A stretch of DNA of 64,000 bases from Catellatospora sichuanensis (GTDB lineage Bacteria > Actinomycetota > Actinomycetes > Mycobacteriales > Micromonosporaceae): positions 205,343 to 269,342 of the forward strand of contig NZ_ML660187.1 in assembly GCF_007483665.1 (NCBI RefSeq), written 5' to 3'. Positions 7,849 to 17,574 of this stretch are shown here, one piece after another (within the stretch, counting starts at the first letter, position 1; each line of letters begins with the position of its first letter). A program made the translations under genes and the position numbers. The notes below the pieces were generated by a model. The model was not told the origin of the DNA. It made no database searches and saw nothing but the letters and a program-made list of their open reading frames with translations.

Positions 7849-9189
7849 ATGAGCAGGCATCGGGCGCACGAACCCGAGGACGACGAGACGACCACGTTCC
7901 CCCGCGTGGCCGACGCCGCGCCGAAGACGGACGCCGCGTCCATCACCGGCGTGCTGCCCGTCGTCCCCGCGGCGGACGCCACCACGGTGCTGCCCGTGAT
8001 CACCTCCACCACCGCCCCGCCGTCGCCCCGACCCGCCACACCACCCGCACCACCGAACCCGGTGGCACCGCAGCGCCCGGCGGCGCCGTCGAACGTGGCC
8101 ACGCCGGTCAGCCAGGCCGCATCACCGAGCGCCGTAACGCTGTCGAGCCCGGCGGCACCGCTCAATCCGGCGGCACCGCTCAGTCCGGCGGCACCGCTCA
8201 GTCCGGCGGCACCGCTCAGTCCGGCGGCGGCCGACGTGACCACGCAGCTGCCCCGGATCACGGACCAGACCACCCAGCTGCCACGGGTCACCCGGCCCGC
8301 GCCCACGATGGCGACCGGGCGGGCCGCGGCCACCGACGAGACCGGCCTGCTGGGCGCGATCCCGCCCGCGCCGCCACCGTCGCCTGAAGACGTCGCCAAG
8401 CCGTCGCCGCGACCCCGCTGGAGCGGGGAGCCGCCACCGCCCCCGGTCAAGGCGATCCGAGCCGGCGACAAGAACTACCGGAGCATCCACTCCGAGTACA
8501 CCCGCACCACGGTCGGCTCGGTGATCCGCACGACGCTGCGCGGCACCGGCGAACTCATGATCACTTTCGGCCTGGTCATCCTGCTGTTCGCCGGGTACGA
8601 GGTGTGGGGCAAGACCGCCATCGTCGACGCCCACCAGAGCCAGCTCGAGCAGCAACTGAACTGGGACGAGCCGACCGTCGGCCCGACCCCGTCGGTGTCC
8701 GCCTCCCCGCTGGCGCCGCTGCCCGGCAACGCGGTGGCGAAGCTCTACCTGCCCACGCTGAAGAAGCACTGGGTGGTGGTGCAGGGCGTGACCCAGAAGG
8801 ACATCCGGTTCGCTCCCGGCCACTACCCCAACAGCGCGATGCCGGGCCAGAAGGGCAACTTCTCGGTGGCCGGCCACCGCAATCGGGCCACCTTCTGGGA
8901 CCTCGACAAGCTGAGGCCCGCCGAGGACGGCAAACCTGCCGACCGGATCGTGGTGGAGACGCCCACCACCTTCTACGTCTACGAGGTGGTCAAGCAGCGC
9001 ATCGTGCTGCCGACCGCGGTGGAGGTGGTGCGCGCGGTGCCGCCGTCCATGGAAGCGGGCAAGCTGATCACGCTGACCACCTGCAATCCCAAGTTCGACA
9101 ACTACCAGCGGCTGATCATCCACGGCAAGCTCGTCGACGAGCAGCCGCGCTCCGAGGGACGCCCGGTCGAGCTGGCGGGGATGGCCTGA
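7849..9189 (+). CDS. srtE: Class E sortase with long Pro/Thr-rich cytoplasmic N-terminus
   Basis: 446-residue membrane transpeptidase that would attach LAXTG-type secreted proteins to peptidoglycan. The catalytic domain (about 285-440) has the sortase His in [12 protein letters not shown], the active-site Cys in [12 protein letters not shown] and the Arg in YQRLIIHG. A single membrane helix lies at about 232-252. The preceding cytoplasmic tail of about 200 residues is unusual: very rich in Pro, Ala and Thr, it contains a short tandem repeat (PAAPLS) and recurring TT-x-[LF]-P motifs ([31 protein letters not shown]). These may be phospho-acceptor or FHA-docking sites given the adjacent kinase block. 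The stop codon overlaps the next start by one base. Confidence 0.92.
   Translation: MSRHRAHEPEDDETTTFPRVADAAPKTDAASITGVLPVVPAADATTVLPVITSTTAPPSPRPATPPAPPNPVAPQRPAAPSNVATPVSQAASPSAVTLSSPAAPLNPAAPLSPAAPLSPAAPLSPAAADVTTQLPRITDQTTQLPRVTRPAPTMATGRAAATDETGLLGAIPPAPPPSPEDVAKPSPRPRWSGEPPPPPVKAIRAGDKNYRSIHSEYTRTTVGSVIRTTLRGTGELMITFGLVILLFAGYEVWGKTAIVDAHQSQLEQQLNWDEPTVGPTPSVSASPLAPLPGNAVAKLYLPTLKKHWVVVQGVTQKDIRFAPGHYPNSAMPGQKGNFSVAGHRNRATFWDLDKLRPAEDGKPADRIVVETPTTFYVYEVVKQRIVLPTAVEVVRAVPPSMEAGKLITLTTCNPKFDNYQRLIIHGKLVDEQPRSEGRPVELAGMA
8149..8228 (+). repeat. 18-bp in-frame tandem repeat in the sortase gene
   Basis: Four nearly identical 18-bp units of CCGGCGGCACCGCTCAGT (first unit ends AAT) plus a partial fifth encode PAAPLS repeats in the cytoplasmic tail. 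Such a tract is a likely site of strain-to-strain length variation by slippage. Confidence 0.9.
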
Positions 9190-9476
9190 TGTACGCGTGG
9201 ATCTGGCGCAAACTGCCCTTCGGCCTCGGCGGCAAGCTGACCGGCTCGGTGGTGCTGCTCGGCGTGCTCGGCGCGCTGCTGTGGTACGTGATCTTCCCGT
9301 GGGCCGAGCCGCTGCTGCCCTTCGACGATGTCCAGGTCGGCGACCCCGACAGCGGATACTCGCAGCTGGACGAGACGTTCCCGGATCCGTCGGGCACGCC
9401 GTCGCAGGAGCCGGGCGACGGCCACGACATCCCGTACGACACCGGGGAGACCCCGGTGCCGACGCCGAGCAGGTGA
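9189..9476 (+). CDS. Small single-pass membrane protein between sortase and trpG
   Basis: 95-residue protein. A short basic N-terminus ([16 protein letters not shown]) is followed by one membrane helix (about 17-35, TGSVVLLGVLGALLWYVIF) and an acidic, Pro-rich extracytoplasmic tail. Homologues occupy the same position in other Micromonosporaceae and Streptomyces loci, to my recollection. No function is known. The start overlaps the sortase stop (TGATG), so it is translationally coupled and may work with the sortase. Confidence 0.8.
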   Translation: MYAWIWRKLPFGLGGKLTGSVVLLGVLGALLWYVIFPWAEPLLPFDDVQVGDPDSGYSQLDETFPDPSGTPSQEPGDGHDIPYDTGETPVPTPSR

Positions 9477-9481
9477 GGGCC

Positions 9482-10144
9482 ATGCGCGTTCTCGTGATCG
9501 ACAACTACGACTCGTTCGTCTACAACCTGGTGCAGTACCTCGGGCAGCTCGGGGTGGAGTGCGAGGTGCGGCGCAACGACGAGATCAGCGTCGCCGACGT
9601 CGGGCGGGTCGGGGCGGCCGGCGTGCTGCTGTCCCCCGGGCCGGGCGCGCCCGAGTCGGCCGGCATCTGCCTCGACGTCATCGCCGAGTACGCCGGGAAG
9701 ATCCCGCTGTTCGGGGTGTGCCTGGGCCACCAGGCCATCGGGCAGGCCTTCGGGGGCACGGTGACCCGCGCCCCGGAGCTGCTGCACGGCAAGACGTCCC
9801 AGGTCACGCATACCGGTGTCGGCGTGCTGGCGGGCCTGCCGGACCCGTTCACGGCCACCCGATACCACTCCCTGGCCGTCCTCGAGAACACCCTGCCCGC
9901 GGAGATCGAGGTCACCGGGCGTACCGCGCCTGTCGACGGCTCAGCGGGGGTGGTGATGGCCATGCGGCACCGCACGCTGCCGATCGAGGGCGTGCAGTTC
10001 CACCCGGAGTCGGTGCTCACCCAGGGCGGCCATCTGATGCTGGCGAACTGGCTGGCCTCCTGCGGCTACCCGCAGGCCCTGGACCGTGCACCCGAGCTGG
10101 CCGAAGAGGTCGAGCAGCGCCGCCTGGCGGCCTTCCCCGCCTGA
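9482..10144 (+). CDS. trpG: Glutamine amidotransferase of anthranilate/aminodeoxychorismate synthase
   Basis: 220-residue class I glutamine amidotransferase supplying ammonia for chorismate amination (anthranilate or 4-amino-4-deoxychorismate). It starts with the typical VLVIDNYDSFVYNLVQYL, carries LLSPGPGAPESAG, the nucleophile Cys in GVCLGHQAIG, and the His-Glu pair in GVQFHPESVLT. In actinobacteria this copy next to pknB is annotated trpG or pabA; no synthase large subunit lies nearby, so the pathway cannot be decided here. It starts 5 nt after the small membrane protein and ends the plus-strand run before paired terminators. Confidence 0.93.
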   Translation: MRVLVIDNYDSFVYNLVQYLGQLGVECEVRRNDEISVADVGRVGAAGVLLSPGPGAPESAGICLDVIAEYAGKIPLFGVCLGHQAIGQAFGGTVTRAPELLHGKTSQVTHTGVGVLAGLPDPFTATRYHSLAVLENTLPAEIEVTGRTAPVDGSAGVVMAMRHRTLPIEGVQFHPESVLTQGGHLMLANWLASCGYPQALDRAPELAEEVEQRRLAAFPA

Positions 10145-10149
10145 ACCGG

Positions 10150-10221
10150 CCCGGCCGACGAGGGCCGGGACGACGGCCCCGGAACGACGACGGCGCCCGC
10201 TCCCCGAAGGGAACGGGCGCC
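10150..10221. terminator. Two hairpins between convergent trpG and pknB
   Basis: First hairpin CCCGGCC-gacgag-GGCCGGG (10150-10169). Second hairpin with arms starting GGCGCCCG and ending CGGGCGCC (10192-10221) and one internal mismatch. Together they would terminate both convergent transcription units. Confidence 0.75.
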
Positions 10222-10235
10222 GGTCACGTCTGCCG

Positions 10236-11942
10236 TCAGCCGGGCTGCGAAGGCGTCACGGACGGCGAAGGCGGCGGCTCCTGCTCCTTGAGCTGGAACA
10301 CCACCAGAGTGATCGTGGTGCCCTTGGGCTTCAGCGTGTCCTTCTTCGGGTCCTGCTCCTGCACGGTGCCGACCTTGCTCTGATCATCGGTCAGATCGCC
10401 CGGCACGATCTTGTTGCCGAGGCCGAGGCCGGTCAGGATCGCGATCGCGTCGGCCTGCGTCTTGCCGACCAGGGACGGGACCTTGACCAGGCCCTTGGAG
10501 ACGATCACCGTCACGGTGCCGCCCTCGGAGATCAGCTCGTTCTCCTTGGGGCTGGTCTCCAGCACCTGACCGGCCTGCGCGTCGCTGTCCTTCTCCTTGA
10601 ACACCGGCACCAGGCCGAGCGCGGTCAGCTGGCTCTCCGCGTTGGCGCGATTCGAGCCGACCAGCGGCGGCACCTTGACCTGCGGCTTGCCGCCGCAGAT
10701 CTGGAAGGTGACCTCGCTCTGCTCCCGGACCTCGCGGCCCTTGGCGGGGTCCTGCTTGAAGACGGTGTTCTCGGTGCAGTCCGACTGCCGCAGCGGCTCG
10801 CCGAGCCGCGGCTTGAGACCCGCCGCGGTCACGGCCTCCCGCGCCTGCTGCTCGGTCAACCCGAACAGGTCCGGGACAGAGACGTCCTTGGGCTGGTTGG
10901 CCAGGATCAGGCCGGCGGTCAGCGCCACCACGGCCAGCACGCCCAGCGCGGTCAGCGTCGCGATGACCCAGCCGGAGGCGCGGCGGCGGCGGGCGTCGCC
11001 GACCCGGGCGGGGGCGTTGCGGTTGGTGTTGGTCCGCGTGGCCGCGGTCATCGGGACCGTCTGCTCCTCGCGGAGCACCGGCGTCGCCAGGACCGGTCGG
11101 CCCGCGGCGGCGCGCAGCAGGTCGGCACGCATCTCGCCGGCCGACTGGTAGCGGTTGGCCGGGTTCTTCGACAGCGCCTTGAGCACGACCGCGTCGACGT
11201 CGGGGGTGACGTCGCGGTTGGACTCGCTCGGCGCCGGCGGCTCCTCCCGCACGTGCTGGTAGGCCACCGCCACCGGGGAGTCGCCGACGAACGGCGGGTG
11301 TCCGCAGAGCAGCTCGAACAGCACGCAACCGGCGGCGTACACGTCGGAGCGGGCGTCCACGGCCTCACCGCGGGCCTGCTCCGGGGAGAGGTACTGCGCG
11401 GTGCCGATGACGGCGGAGGTCTGCGTCATGGTGGTCGCGCCGGACGCGAGCGCCCGCGCGATGCCGAAGTCCATGACCTTGACCTGGGCGTTCGGCGTGA
11501 ACATGACGTTGCCGGGCTTGATGTCCCGGTGGATGATGCCGTGCCGGTGGCTGAACTCCAGCGCGGCGCAGATGTCCGCGGTGATCTCCATGGCCCGCCG
11601 GGGCATCAGTCGCCCCTCGGCGGCCAGCACCTCCTTGAGGGTGCGGCCGGCCACGAACTCCATGACGATGTAGGGCAGGACCTCGCCGGTGGGCCCGCGC
11701 TCCTCGCCGGTGTCGTAGACCGCGACGATCGCCGGGTGGTTCAGCGCCGCGGCGTTCTGTGCCTCGCGGCGGAACCGCATCTGGAACGTCGCGTCCCGGG
11801 CCAGGTCCGTGCGCAGCAATTTGATCGCGACGTCGCGCCCGAGGCGCAGGTCACGTCCCCGGTGCACCTCGGCCATGCCGCCGTAGCCGAGCAACTCGCC
11901 GACTTGATACCTGCCACCCAGCAGGCGGGCCTGCGCGTTCAT
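10236..11942 (-). CDS. pknB: PASTA-domain Ser/Thr kinase PknB
   Basis: 568-residue receptor-type Hanks kinase controlling peptidoglycan synthesis and division. The kinase domain (about 11-275) shows the Gly-rich loop, VAIKLL lysine, catalytic loop IIHRDIKPGNVMF, MDFGIARA and an activation loop with several Thr before GTAQYLSPEQ. One membrane helix lies at about 325-350. Outside are three PASTA modules (beginning VSVPDLFG, VKVPPLVG and VKVPSLVG) that bind muropeptides or lipid II in this family; mycobacterial PknB has four. The tail is Pro/Ser-rich. The ATG overlaps the pknA stop (ATGA), so expression is coupled. Confidence 0.97.
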   Translation of the reverse strand: MNAQARLLGGRYQVGELLGYGGMAEVHRGRDLRLGRDVAIKLLRTDLARDATFQMRFRREAQNAAALNHPAIVAVYDTGEERGPTGEVLPYIVMEFVAGRTLKEVLAAEGRLMPRRAMEITADICAALEFSHRHGIIHRDIKPGNVMFTPNAQVKVMDFGIARALASGATTMTQTSAVIGTAQYLSPEQARGEAVDARSDVYAAGCVLFELLCGHPPFVGDSPVAVAYQHVREEPPAPSESNRDVTPDVDAVVLKALSKNPANRYQSAGEMRADLLRAAAGRPVLATPVLREEQTVPMTAATRTNTNRNAPARVGDARRRRASGWVIATLTALGVLAVVALTAGLILANQPKDVSVPDLFGLTEQQAREAVTAAGLKPRLGEPLRQSDCTENTVFKQDPAKGREVREQSEVTFQICGGKPQVKVPPLVGSNRANAESQLTALGLVPVFKEKDSDAQAGQVLETSPKENELISEGGTVTVIVSKGLVKVPSLVGKTQADAIAILTGLGLGNKIVPGDLTDDQSKVGTVQEQDPKKDTLKPKGTTITLVVFQLKEQEPPPSPSVTPSQPG

Positions 11943-13210
11943 CGCGTACGTCGTCCTTCGGTCATTGGGTCCATGCTCACGTGGTCAGCCCCGTTCAGCC
12001 ATCCGCCAGCCGAAAGTGTGACGATTTCGGAATGTGCCGGGCTGCTCCGGGCATTTTCCTTGTCCTTGGCCTTTTTGGCCTCCCAGCCGAGCCAACCGGC
12101 GCAAGCGAGCACTGCCAGCATCCCGACGACCACCAGGACCACGGTCAGGGCAGTCCGGCCGCCACCACCGGCGGGCGCGGGAGCCTGCGGCCCGTACGGT
12201 ACCCCGTGGACGGGGGTCAGTGAGGCAGGCGCAGCCGGGACGGGTGCAGATCCTCGCTGGTAGCCCCCGTTGGGGCGAACCGGAACGGGGGTCGCCGGGC
12301 TCAGCGGGCGCGACGGCCCCGGCGAGACCGGGCTGGCCGAGACCGGGCTCGGCGAGACCGGCTGCACGGGCAGCATCGGCCCGCTGCCGTGGGTCAGCGC
12401 GCCGGCGGCCTGCCGGGCGGCGTTGGCGAACGCCGCCGCTGTCGGCCACCGGTTGCCGGGCTCCTTGGCCATGGCCCGCTCGACGATCTGGCGCACCACC
12501 GGCGGGATGTCGTTCGGCATCGCCTTCGGGGTGCCGGTGACGTGCTTCATCGCGATCTCTAGCGGGGTGTCGCCGTCGTACGGCCGGTGCCCGGTGAGGC
12601 ACTGGTAGGCCACCACACCCAGCGAGTAGACGTCGGAGATGGCTGATGCGCCGACCCCGGAAGCCTGCTCCGGGGCCAGGTAGGAGGCAGTGCCCATGAC
12701 CGCGCCGGTGGCCGTCAGCTGGCTGGCCGCCGCCGACCGGGCGATGCCGAAGTCGGTCAGCACCAGCGTGCCGTTGGGGCGCACCAGCAGGTTGCCCGGC
12801 TTCACGTCGCGGTGCACGATGCCCTTGTCATGGGCGGCCTGCAGCGCGTCGGCCGCCTGCGCGATCAGCAGCATGGTGCGGGACGGGGTGAGCCGGCCGA
12901 CCTTGTTGAGCGTGCGGGAGAGCGGGTCGCCCTCGATCAGCTCCATGATCAGGTACGCCAGGTGCTGGTCGTTGCCGAAGTCGTAGATGCGCACGACGCC
13001 CGGGTGGTTGATGCCGGCCATCGTCTTGGCCTCGGCGTGGAAGCGCTTGACGAAGCCCGGCTCCTCCAGCAGCGCCGACAGCATGATCTTGATGGCGACG
13101 GTCCGGTCGAGCACGTCGTCGGTGCCCTTCCAGACGTCACCCATGCCGCCGGAGGCGATCCGCGAATCGATACGGTAACGGCCGTTGAGCACGGTGCCAG
13201 GGGAGACCAT
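11939..13210 (-). CDS. pknA: Ser/Thr kinase PknA
   Basis: About 423-residue membrane Hanks kinase. Kinase domain about 10-270 with IASGGMGDVWKG, IKIML lysine, IVHRDVKPGNLLV, LTDFGIARS and the activation segment before GTASYLAPEQ. A long Pro/Ser/Val linker leads to one membrane helix (about 355-375) and a short extracellular tail without PASTA modules, as in other PknA proteins. Partner kinase of PknB in regulating division proteins. ATG at 13210 overlaps the pbpA stop codon; a GTG one codon upstream is an alternative. Middle gene of the pstP-ftsW-pbpA-pknA-pknB operon. Confidence 0.95.
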   Translation of the reverse strand: MVSPGTVLNGRYRIDSRIASGGMGDVWKGTDDVLDRTVAIKIMLSALLEEPGFVKRFHAEAKTMAGINHPGVVRIYDFGNDQHLAYLIMELIEGDPLSRTLNKVGRLTPSRTMLLIAQAADALQAAHDKGIVHRDVKPGNLLVRPNGTLVLTDFGIARSAAASQLTATGAVMGTASYLAPEQASGVGASAISDVYSLGVVAYQCLTGHRPYDGDTPLEIAMKHVTGTPKAMPNDIPPVVRQIVERAMAKEPGNRWPTAAAFANAARQAAGALTHGSGPMLPVQPVSPSPVSASPVSPGPSRPLSPATPVPVRPNGGYQRGSAPVPAAPASLTPVHGVPYGPQAPAPAGGGGRTALTVVLVVVGMLAVLACAGWLGWEAKKAKDKENARSSPAHSEIVTLSAGGWLNGADHVSMDPMTEGRRTR

Positions 13211-14730
13211 CACTTGCCACCCTTGTCCTCGATCACGCCTTTCATGACCAGCCCGGCGATCCGGGCCGCTTCCCCGCTGCCGCCCTTGCCTGCGTCGTCC
13301 AGGATGACTGCGACAGCGGCGACCGCTCGACCGTCCTTCATCGCGAATCCGATGAACCAGCCATCGGATCCGGCGTTGGCCTCCTCGTCAGCGGTGCCCG
13401 TGCCGGTCTTGCCGCCGACCACGTACCCGTTGATCTGGGCCTTCTTGCCGGTGCCGTTCTCGACAACGCTGACCATCATCTCGCGCAGCTGCGCCGCCTC
13501 GCTTGCCGTGCAGCTGCGTCGCAGCTCCTTCGGGGCCGCGGCGTACAGGCCGGTGGTGAGGTCCGGCCCGACCAGCCGCTCGACCAGGTACGGCCGCATC
13601 TGCGAGCAGTCGTTGGCGATCGCCGCGGCGACCATCGCGTTCTGCAGCGGGGTCACCCGGACCTCATTGAGGCCGATCGACGAGATCGCGATGTTCGGCT
13701 TGTCGTCGCCGCCCGAGCTGGTGGTCAGCGGGCCGAGCACGCTCTCCTCGACCCGCATGCCGCGGTCGGTCGCGGACAGGTTGCCGACCCGCAGGCTGTC
13801 GTCGTAGAAGCCGAAGGCCCGCGCGGTGTCGTTGAGCCGCTGCGAGCCGAGCTCCACGCCGAGGCGGGCGAACGCCGTGTTGCAGGAGACGGTCAGCGCC
13901 TCCTTCAGCGTCATCTGCTCCTGGGGGCAGGTCGACGACGTCGCGTTGCGGATGATGTGCGTGGTGCCCGGCGCCTGGTAGCCCGGACCCGCCAGCAGCG
14001 GAGTGTCGGGGTTGCGGTTGGCGGACAGCGCCGCGGCCGACACCAGCACCTTGAACGTCGACGCCGGCGGGTAGGTCTCCTGCAGCGCGCGGTTCAGCAG
14101 CGGGTTGCCGGCCTGGCCTTCCAGCCGCTTGTACGCGTCGCTCGCCTTGGCGTCGTGGGCGACCAGCGGGTTCGGGTCGAAGCTCGGGAAGGAGGCCAGG
14201 GCGAGGATCGCGCCGGTGTTCGGGTCCAGCGCCACCACCGCGCCCGACTTCGCGCCGATCTTGTTCTTGACCAGCTGCTCGTAGGCGGTGTCCTGCGCGG
14301 TCTTGGACAGCGTCAGCGTCACGTTGCCGCCGGCGGTGTGCGAGCCGGTGAAGATGTCACGCAGCCGGTCGGCGAAGAGCTTGTCGGACGTGCCGGAGAG
14401 GATGTCGTTCTCCAGCTGCTCGACCCCGGTCGCCGTGCCGTTGACCGGCTTGTAGCCGATCACGTGCGCGTACGCGGCGCCGCCGGGGTAGCTGCGCAGG
14501 TACTTCAGGTTGTTCTTGGTGGCCGTGGAGAGCGCGATCGGCTTGCTGCCGGGGTTGCTCACCATGATGTAGCCGCGCTGGCGGTCGTACTCGTCGATCT
14601 GCACGCGGCCGTTGTAGGGACTGGTCCGGTAGTCGTTGCCCTTGTACGCCTGGACCCAGTTCAGGTTGGCGAAGAGCAGGCCGAACAGCACCATCACGAC
14701 CACGCCGACTCGTCGCAGAGGGGCGTTCAC
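13210..14730 (-). CDS. pbpA: Penicillin-binding protein PbpA (class B transpeptidase)
   Basis: 506-residue class B PBP that cross-links peptidoglycan together with the SEDS protein encoded just upstream. One membrane anchor (about 8-27), a PBP dimerisation region (about 45-180), then the transpeptidase domain (about 195-500). Active-site motifs are clear: nucleophile STFK in PPASTFKVLV, SCN in TVSCNTAFAR and KTGT in GGKTGTGTAD. In mycobacteria PbpA acts in division and cell length control and is linked to PknB signalling. The GTG start overlaps the ftsW stop (GTGA). Confidence 0.96.
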   Translation of the reverse strand: MNAPLRRVGVVVMVLFGLLFANLNWVQAYKGNDYRTSPYNGRVQIDEYDRQRGYIMVSNPGSKPIALSTATKNNLKYLRSYPGGAAYAHVIGYKPVNGTATGVEQLENDILSGTSDKLFADRLRDIFTGSHTAGGNVTLTLSKTAQDTAYEQLVKNKIGAKSGAVVALDPNTGAILALASFPSFDPNPLVAHDAKASDAYKRLEGQAGNPLLNRALQETYPPASTFKVLVSAAALSANRNPDTPLLAGPGYQAPGTTHIIRNATSSTCPQEQMTLKEALTVSCNTAFARLGVELGSQRLNDTARAFGFYDDSLRVGNLSATDRGMRVEESVLGPLTTSSGGDDKPNIAISSIGLNEVRVTPLQNAMVAAAIANDCSQMRPYLVERLVGPDLTTGLYAAAPKELRRSCTASEAAQLREMMVSVVENGTGKKAQINGYVVGGKTGTGTADEEANAGSDGWFIGFAMKDGRAVAAVAVILDDAGKGGSGEAARIAGLVMKGVIEDKGGK

Positions 14731-16190
14731 CGGCGTACACCTCCCGTCGATGCGGGCGTGCGCGCCGCGTCTGAGATCCGCAGCAGCAACGCGATCAGCA
14801 GCCAGTTGGCCACCAGCGACGAGCCGCCCGCGGACAGGAACGGCGTGGTCTGACCCGTCAGCGGGATCAGCTTGCTCACCCCACCGATGATCACGAACAC
14901 CTGCAGCGCCAGCGTGAACGCCAGGCCACCGGCCAGCAGCTTGCCGAACGAGTCGCGCACGGCCAGCGCGGCGCGCAGGCCGCGGGACACCACGAGCAGG
15001 TACAGCGCCAGCATGGCGGTGAGGCCGAACAGGCCGATCTCCTCGCCCATGCCGGCGAAGATGAAGTCGTTGCGCACCTCGGGGACCAGCAGCGGGTTGC
15101 CCGCGCCGGGGCCGGTGCCGAACATGCCGCCGGTGCCCAGGCCGAGCATCGACTGGACGAGCTGGTAGCCGCGGTCGTACGGCTCGGCGAACGGGTCCAG
15201 CCAGATCTCGACCCGCTGGCCGAAGTTGGTGAACGGGCCGCCGACCGCGCCGGCCAGCAGATATGCCAGCACGGCGCCGCCGAAGAACAGCACCAGACCG
15301 ATGATCAGCCAGCTGACCCGCTCGGTGGCGACGTAGAGCGTCACCACGAACATGCCGAAGTACAGCAGCGAGGTGCCCAGGTCCTTCTCGAAGATGAGGA
15401 CCAGGAGGCTCATCGCCCAGACCACGATGACCGGGCCCAGGTCGCGCCCGCGGGGGAAGTCGATGCCGAGGAAGCGGCGGCTGGCCAGCGCCAGCACCTC
15501 GCGCTTGCGGACCAGGTAGTAGGCGAAGAAGGCCAGCAGCATCAGCTTGGCGAACTCACCGGGCTGGATGGCGAAGAAGCTGCCGAACCGGATCCACAGC
15601 TTGGCGCCGTTGACCTCGGAGACGCTGCTCGGCAGCACCGCGGGCAGCAGCACCAGGACGATACCGGCCAGGCCGAGCGTCCAGGCGTACTTGGACACCT
15701 CGCGGTGGTCGCGCACGAACCACAGCAGCGCCATCGCGCCGGTCACCGCGATCAGCGTCCAGAGCAGCTGCTTGCCGCCGTCCCCCGCGAAGATCGCGAG
15801 TTCGGGCCGGTCGTCGATCTTCGCCCGGCCCAGGTCGAGTCGGCGCAGGAACGCCACGCCGAGACCGTTGAGCAGCGCCACGGTCGGCACCAGCACCGGG
15901 TCGGCGAATGGTGCACGCAGCCGGATGACCACGTGCAGCGCCAGGAAGACGGCGGTCAGCACGCCCACCGGGTACCAGAAGTCCATCGTGACCGTGTCGA
16001 GCATGTTCGCCTCGACCGCCGCCAGGTAACCGGCGACCATGGCCATGGCGAGCAGGAGCAGCCACAGCTCGGTGCGGCGCACCCTGCGGGCCGCCGGATC
16101 CAGGCGCAGCAGCGACGGCTTCGCCGCCGCCGGCGTCTCGGGGACGGCGGCGGCCGCTGCTGCGGGAGGGGCGGTATGGGGGGTGGTCAC
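14727..16190 (-). CDS. ftsW: FtsW/RodA/SpoVE-family peptidoglycan polymerase (SEDS)
   Basis: 487-residue polytopic SEDS glycosyltransferase that polymerises lipid II. A Pro/Ala-rich cytoplasmic N-terminus of about 35 residues precedes roughly 12 membrane helices. The C-terminal PLTGQTTPFLSAGGSSLVAN signature is typical of the family, as are FEKDLGTSLLYFG and the GTGPGAGNPLLVPEVRND loop. In this gene order (between pstP and pbpA) the actinobacterial protein is called FtsW or RodA; the position cannot separate the two names. Starts with GTG 14 nt after the pstP stop and overlaps pbpA by 4 bp, pairing polymerase with transpeptidase. Confidence 0.95.
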   Translation of the reverse strand: MTTPHTAPPAAAAAAVPETPAAAKPSLLRLDPAARRVRRTELWLLLLAMAMVAGYLAAVEANMLDTVTMDFWYPVGVLTAVFLALHVVIRLRAPFADPVLVPTVALLNGLGVAFLRRLDLGRAKIDDRPELAIFAGDGGKQLLWTLIAVTGAMALLWFVRDHREVSKYAWTLGLAGIVLVLLPAVLPSSVSEVNGAKLWIRFGSFFAIQPGEFAKLMLLAFFAYYLVRKREVLALASRRFLGIDFPRGRDLGPVIVVWAMSLLVLIFEKDLGTSLLYFGMFVVTLYVATERVSWLIIGLVLFFGGAVLAYLLAGAVGGPFTNFGQRVEIWLDPFAEPYDRGYQLVQSMLGLGTGGMFGTGPGAGNPLLVPEVRNDFIFAGMGEEIGLFGLTAMLALYLLVVSRGLRAALAVRDSFGKLLAGGLAFTLALQVFVIIGGVSKLIPLTGQTTPFLSAGGSSLVANWLLIALLLRISDAARTPASTGGVRR

Positions 16191-16203
16191 GACGTCCTCA
16201 TGC

Positions 16204-17574
16204 TCAATTCGGCCGGCAGGGCACCGGACTCGGCACCACCGGCTCGCTGGGCGGGCTGCTCGCGTCGGCGGCCGGCAACGGGGTGGCCGTCGGCGTGGCC
16301 CCGGCCGACGGCGTGGCCGACGGGGAGGGGCTGGCCGAGGTCGGGCAGCTGGGCAGGATGTTCATGTTGGCCGGATCGTCGCGGATCAGGTTCTCCAGCC
16401 GGGAGACCGCGTCGGCCTCGCTGTCGGCCTGGATGCCCTTGCGCACCTGTTCCTGCGCGACGCTGGTCAGGTCGTCCAGGGTGACCTCGCTGACCTGCTC
16501 CGCCTGGGACAGGTCGAAGCCCGCGATCTGGCCCGGCACGCCGCGGAATATCGCCACCTGCCCGGCCTCGGTCGCGCCGATGTAGTAGCGCGACTGGGAG
16601 TAGTCCCAGGCGAACCAGACACCCGCGCCGAGCACCACGAGCAGGCCCAGCACGAGCAGCCCGGCACGCACCGGGTGCCGGGCGCGCCGCGCCGCCGGTT
16701 CCGCGACCGGAGCCGGGGGCTCGGCCGCGGCCGGGCGTGGCGTGGCGGTCAGCGCCGAGGCGCGGGCCGCCGGGGTCGACTCGACCTGCGCCTCGCTCGT
16801 GTTGCCGCGATCACGGGCGGCCGCGCCGCCGACCACGGGCGCCTGCTCGACGATGTCCTCGTCGGTGGCGTCCGCGATGATCACGGTGATGTTGTCCGGT
16901 CCGCCGCCCCGCAGCGCGAGCGCGATGAGGCGCTCCACGCAGGCCGTCGGGTCGACGTACTCGCGCATGGTCTGCCCGATGGTCTCCGCGCTGACCACGC
17001 CCGACAGTCCGTCGGAGCAGATCAGGTAGCGGTCGCCGGGGTGCACCGGCCGGACGGTGTAGTCCGGCTCGATGTCGCGCCCGTCCATCGCGCGGGTGAG
17101 CAGCGAGCGCTGGGGATGGCTGCTGGCCTCCTCCGCGCTGATGCGACCCTCGTCCACCAGCATCTGGACGTACGTGTCGTCCTTGGTGATCTGGTTGAAC
17201 TCGCCGTCGCGCAGGAGGTAGGCCCGCGAGTCGCCGATATGGGCCATGCCCAGTTTGGAGCCGGTGAAGAGCATCGCGGTCAGGGTGGTGCCCATACCCT
17301 CCAGGTGGGGGTTGGCGTCCACGGTGTCGCGAAGCTGCTGGTTGGCGAGATTGACGGCCGATCGAAGGGCGTCGACGATCGCATCGCCGGGGACGTCCTC
17401 GTCGAGCGGGGCCATGGCGCCGATGACGATGTTGCTGGCGACGTCACCGGCGGCCATGCCGCCCATGCCGTCGGCAACGGCGAGCAGCCGCGGCCCAGCG
17501 TAGACGGAGTCCTGGTTTCCGTCTCGGATGAGGCCGCGGTCACTGCGGGCCGCGTAGCGCAGGATGATTGTCAT
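16204..17574 (-). CDS. pstP: PP2C-type Ser/Thr phosphatase PstP
   Basis: 456-residue membrane phosphatase that reverses PknA/PknB phosphorylation. The PP2C catalytic domain (about 5-235) has RDGNQDSVYAG, VADGMGGMAAGD, HIGDSRAYLLRDG, YLICSDGLSGVV and GGGPDNITVIIAD, which carry the metal-binding Asp residues. A linker and one membrane helix (about 305-325) lead to an extracytoplasmic domain ending in a Pro/Ser/Ala tail. The ATG at 17574 overlaps the fhaB stop (ATGA). A longer in-frame extension to 18012 only runs antiparallel in phase through fhaB and is not coding. Confidence 0.96.
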   Translation of the reverse strand: MTIILRYAARSDRGLIRDGNQDSVYAGPRLLAVADGMGGMAAGDVASNIVIGAMAPLDEDVPGDAIVDALRSAVNLANQQLRDTVDANPHLEGMGTTLTAMLFTGSKLGMAHIGDSRAYLLRDGEFNQITKDDTYVQMLVDEGRISAEEASSHPQRSLLTRAMDGRDIEPDYTVRPVHPGDRYLICSDGLSGVVSAETIGQTMREYVDPTACVERLIALALRGGGPDNITVIIADATDEDIVEQAPVVGGAAARDRGNTSEAQVESTPAARASALTATPRPAAAEPPAPVAEPAARRARHPVRAGLLVLGLLVVLGAGVWFAWDYSQSRYYIGATEAGQVAIFRGVPGQIAGFDLSQAEQVSEVTLDDLTSVAQEQVRKGIQADSEADAVSRLENLIRDDPANMNILPSCPTSASPSPSATPSAGATPTATPLPAADASSPPSEPVVPSPVPCRPN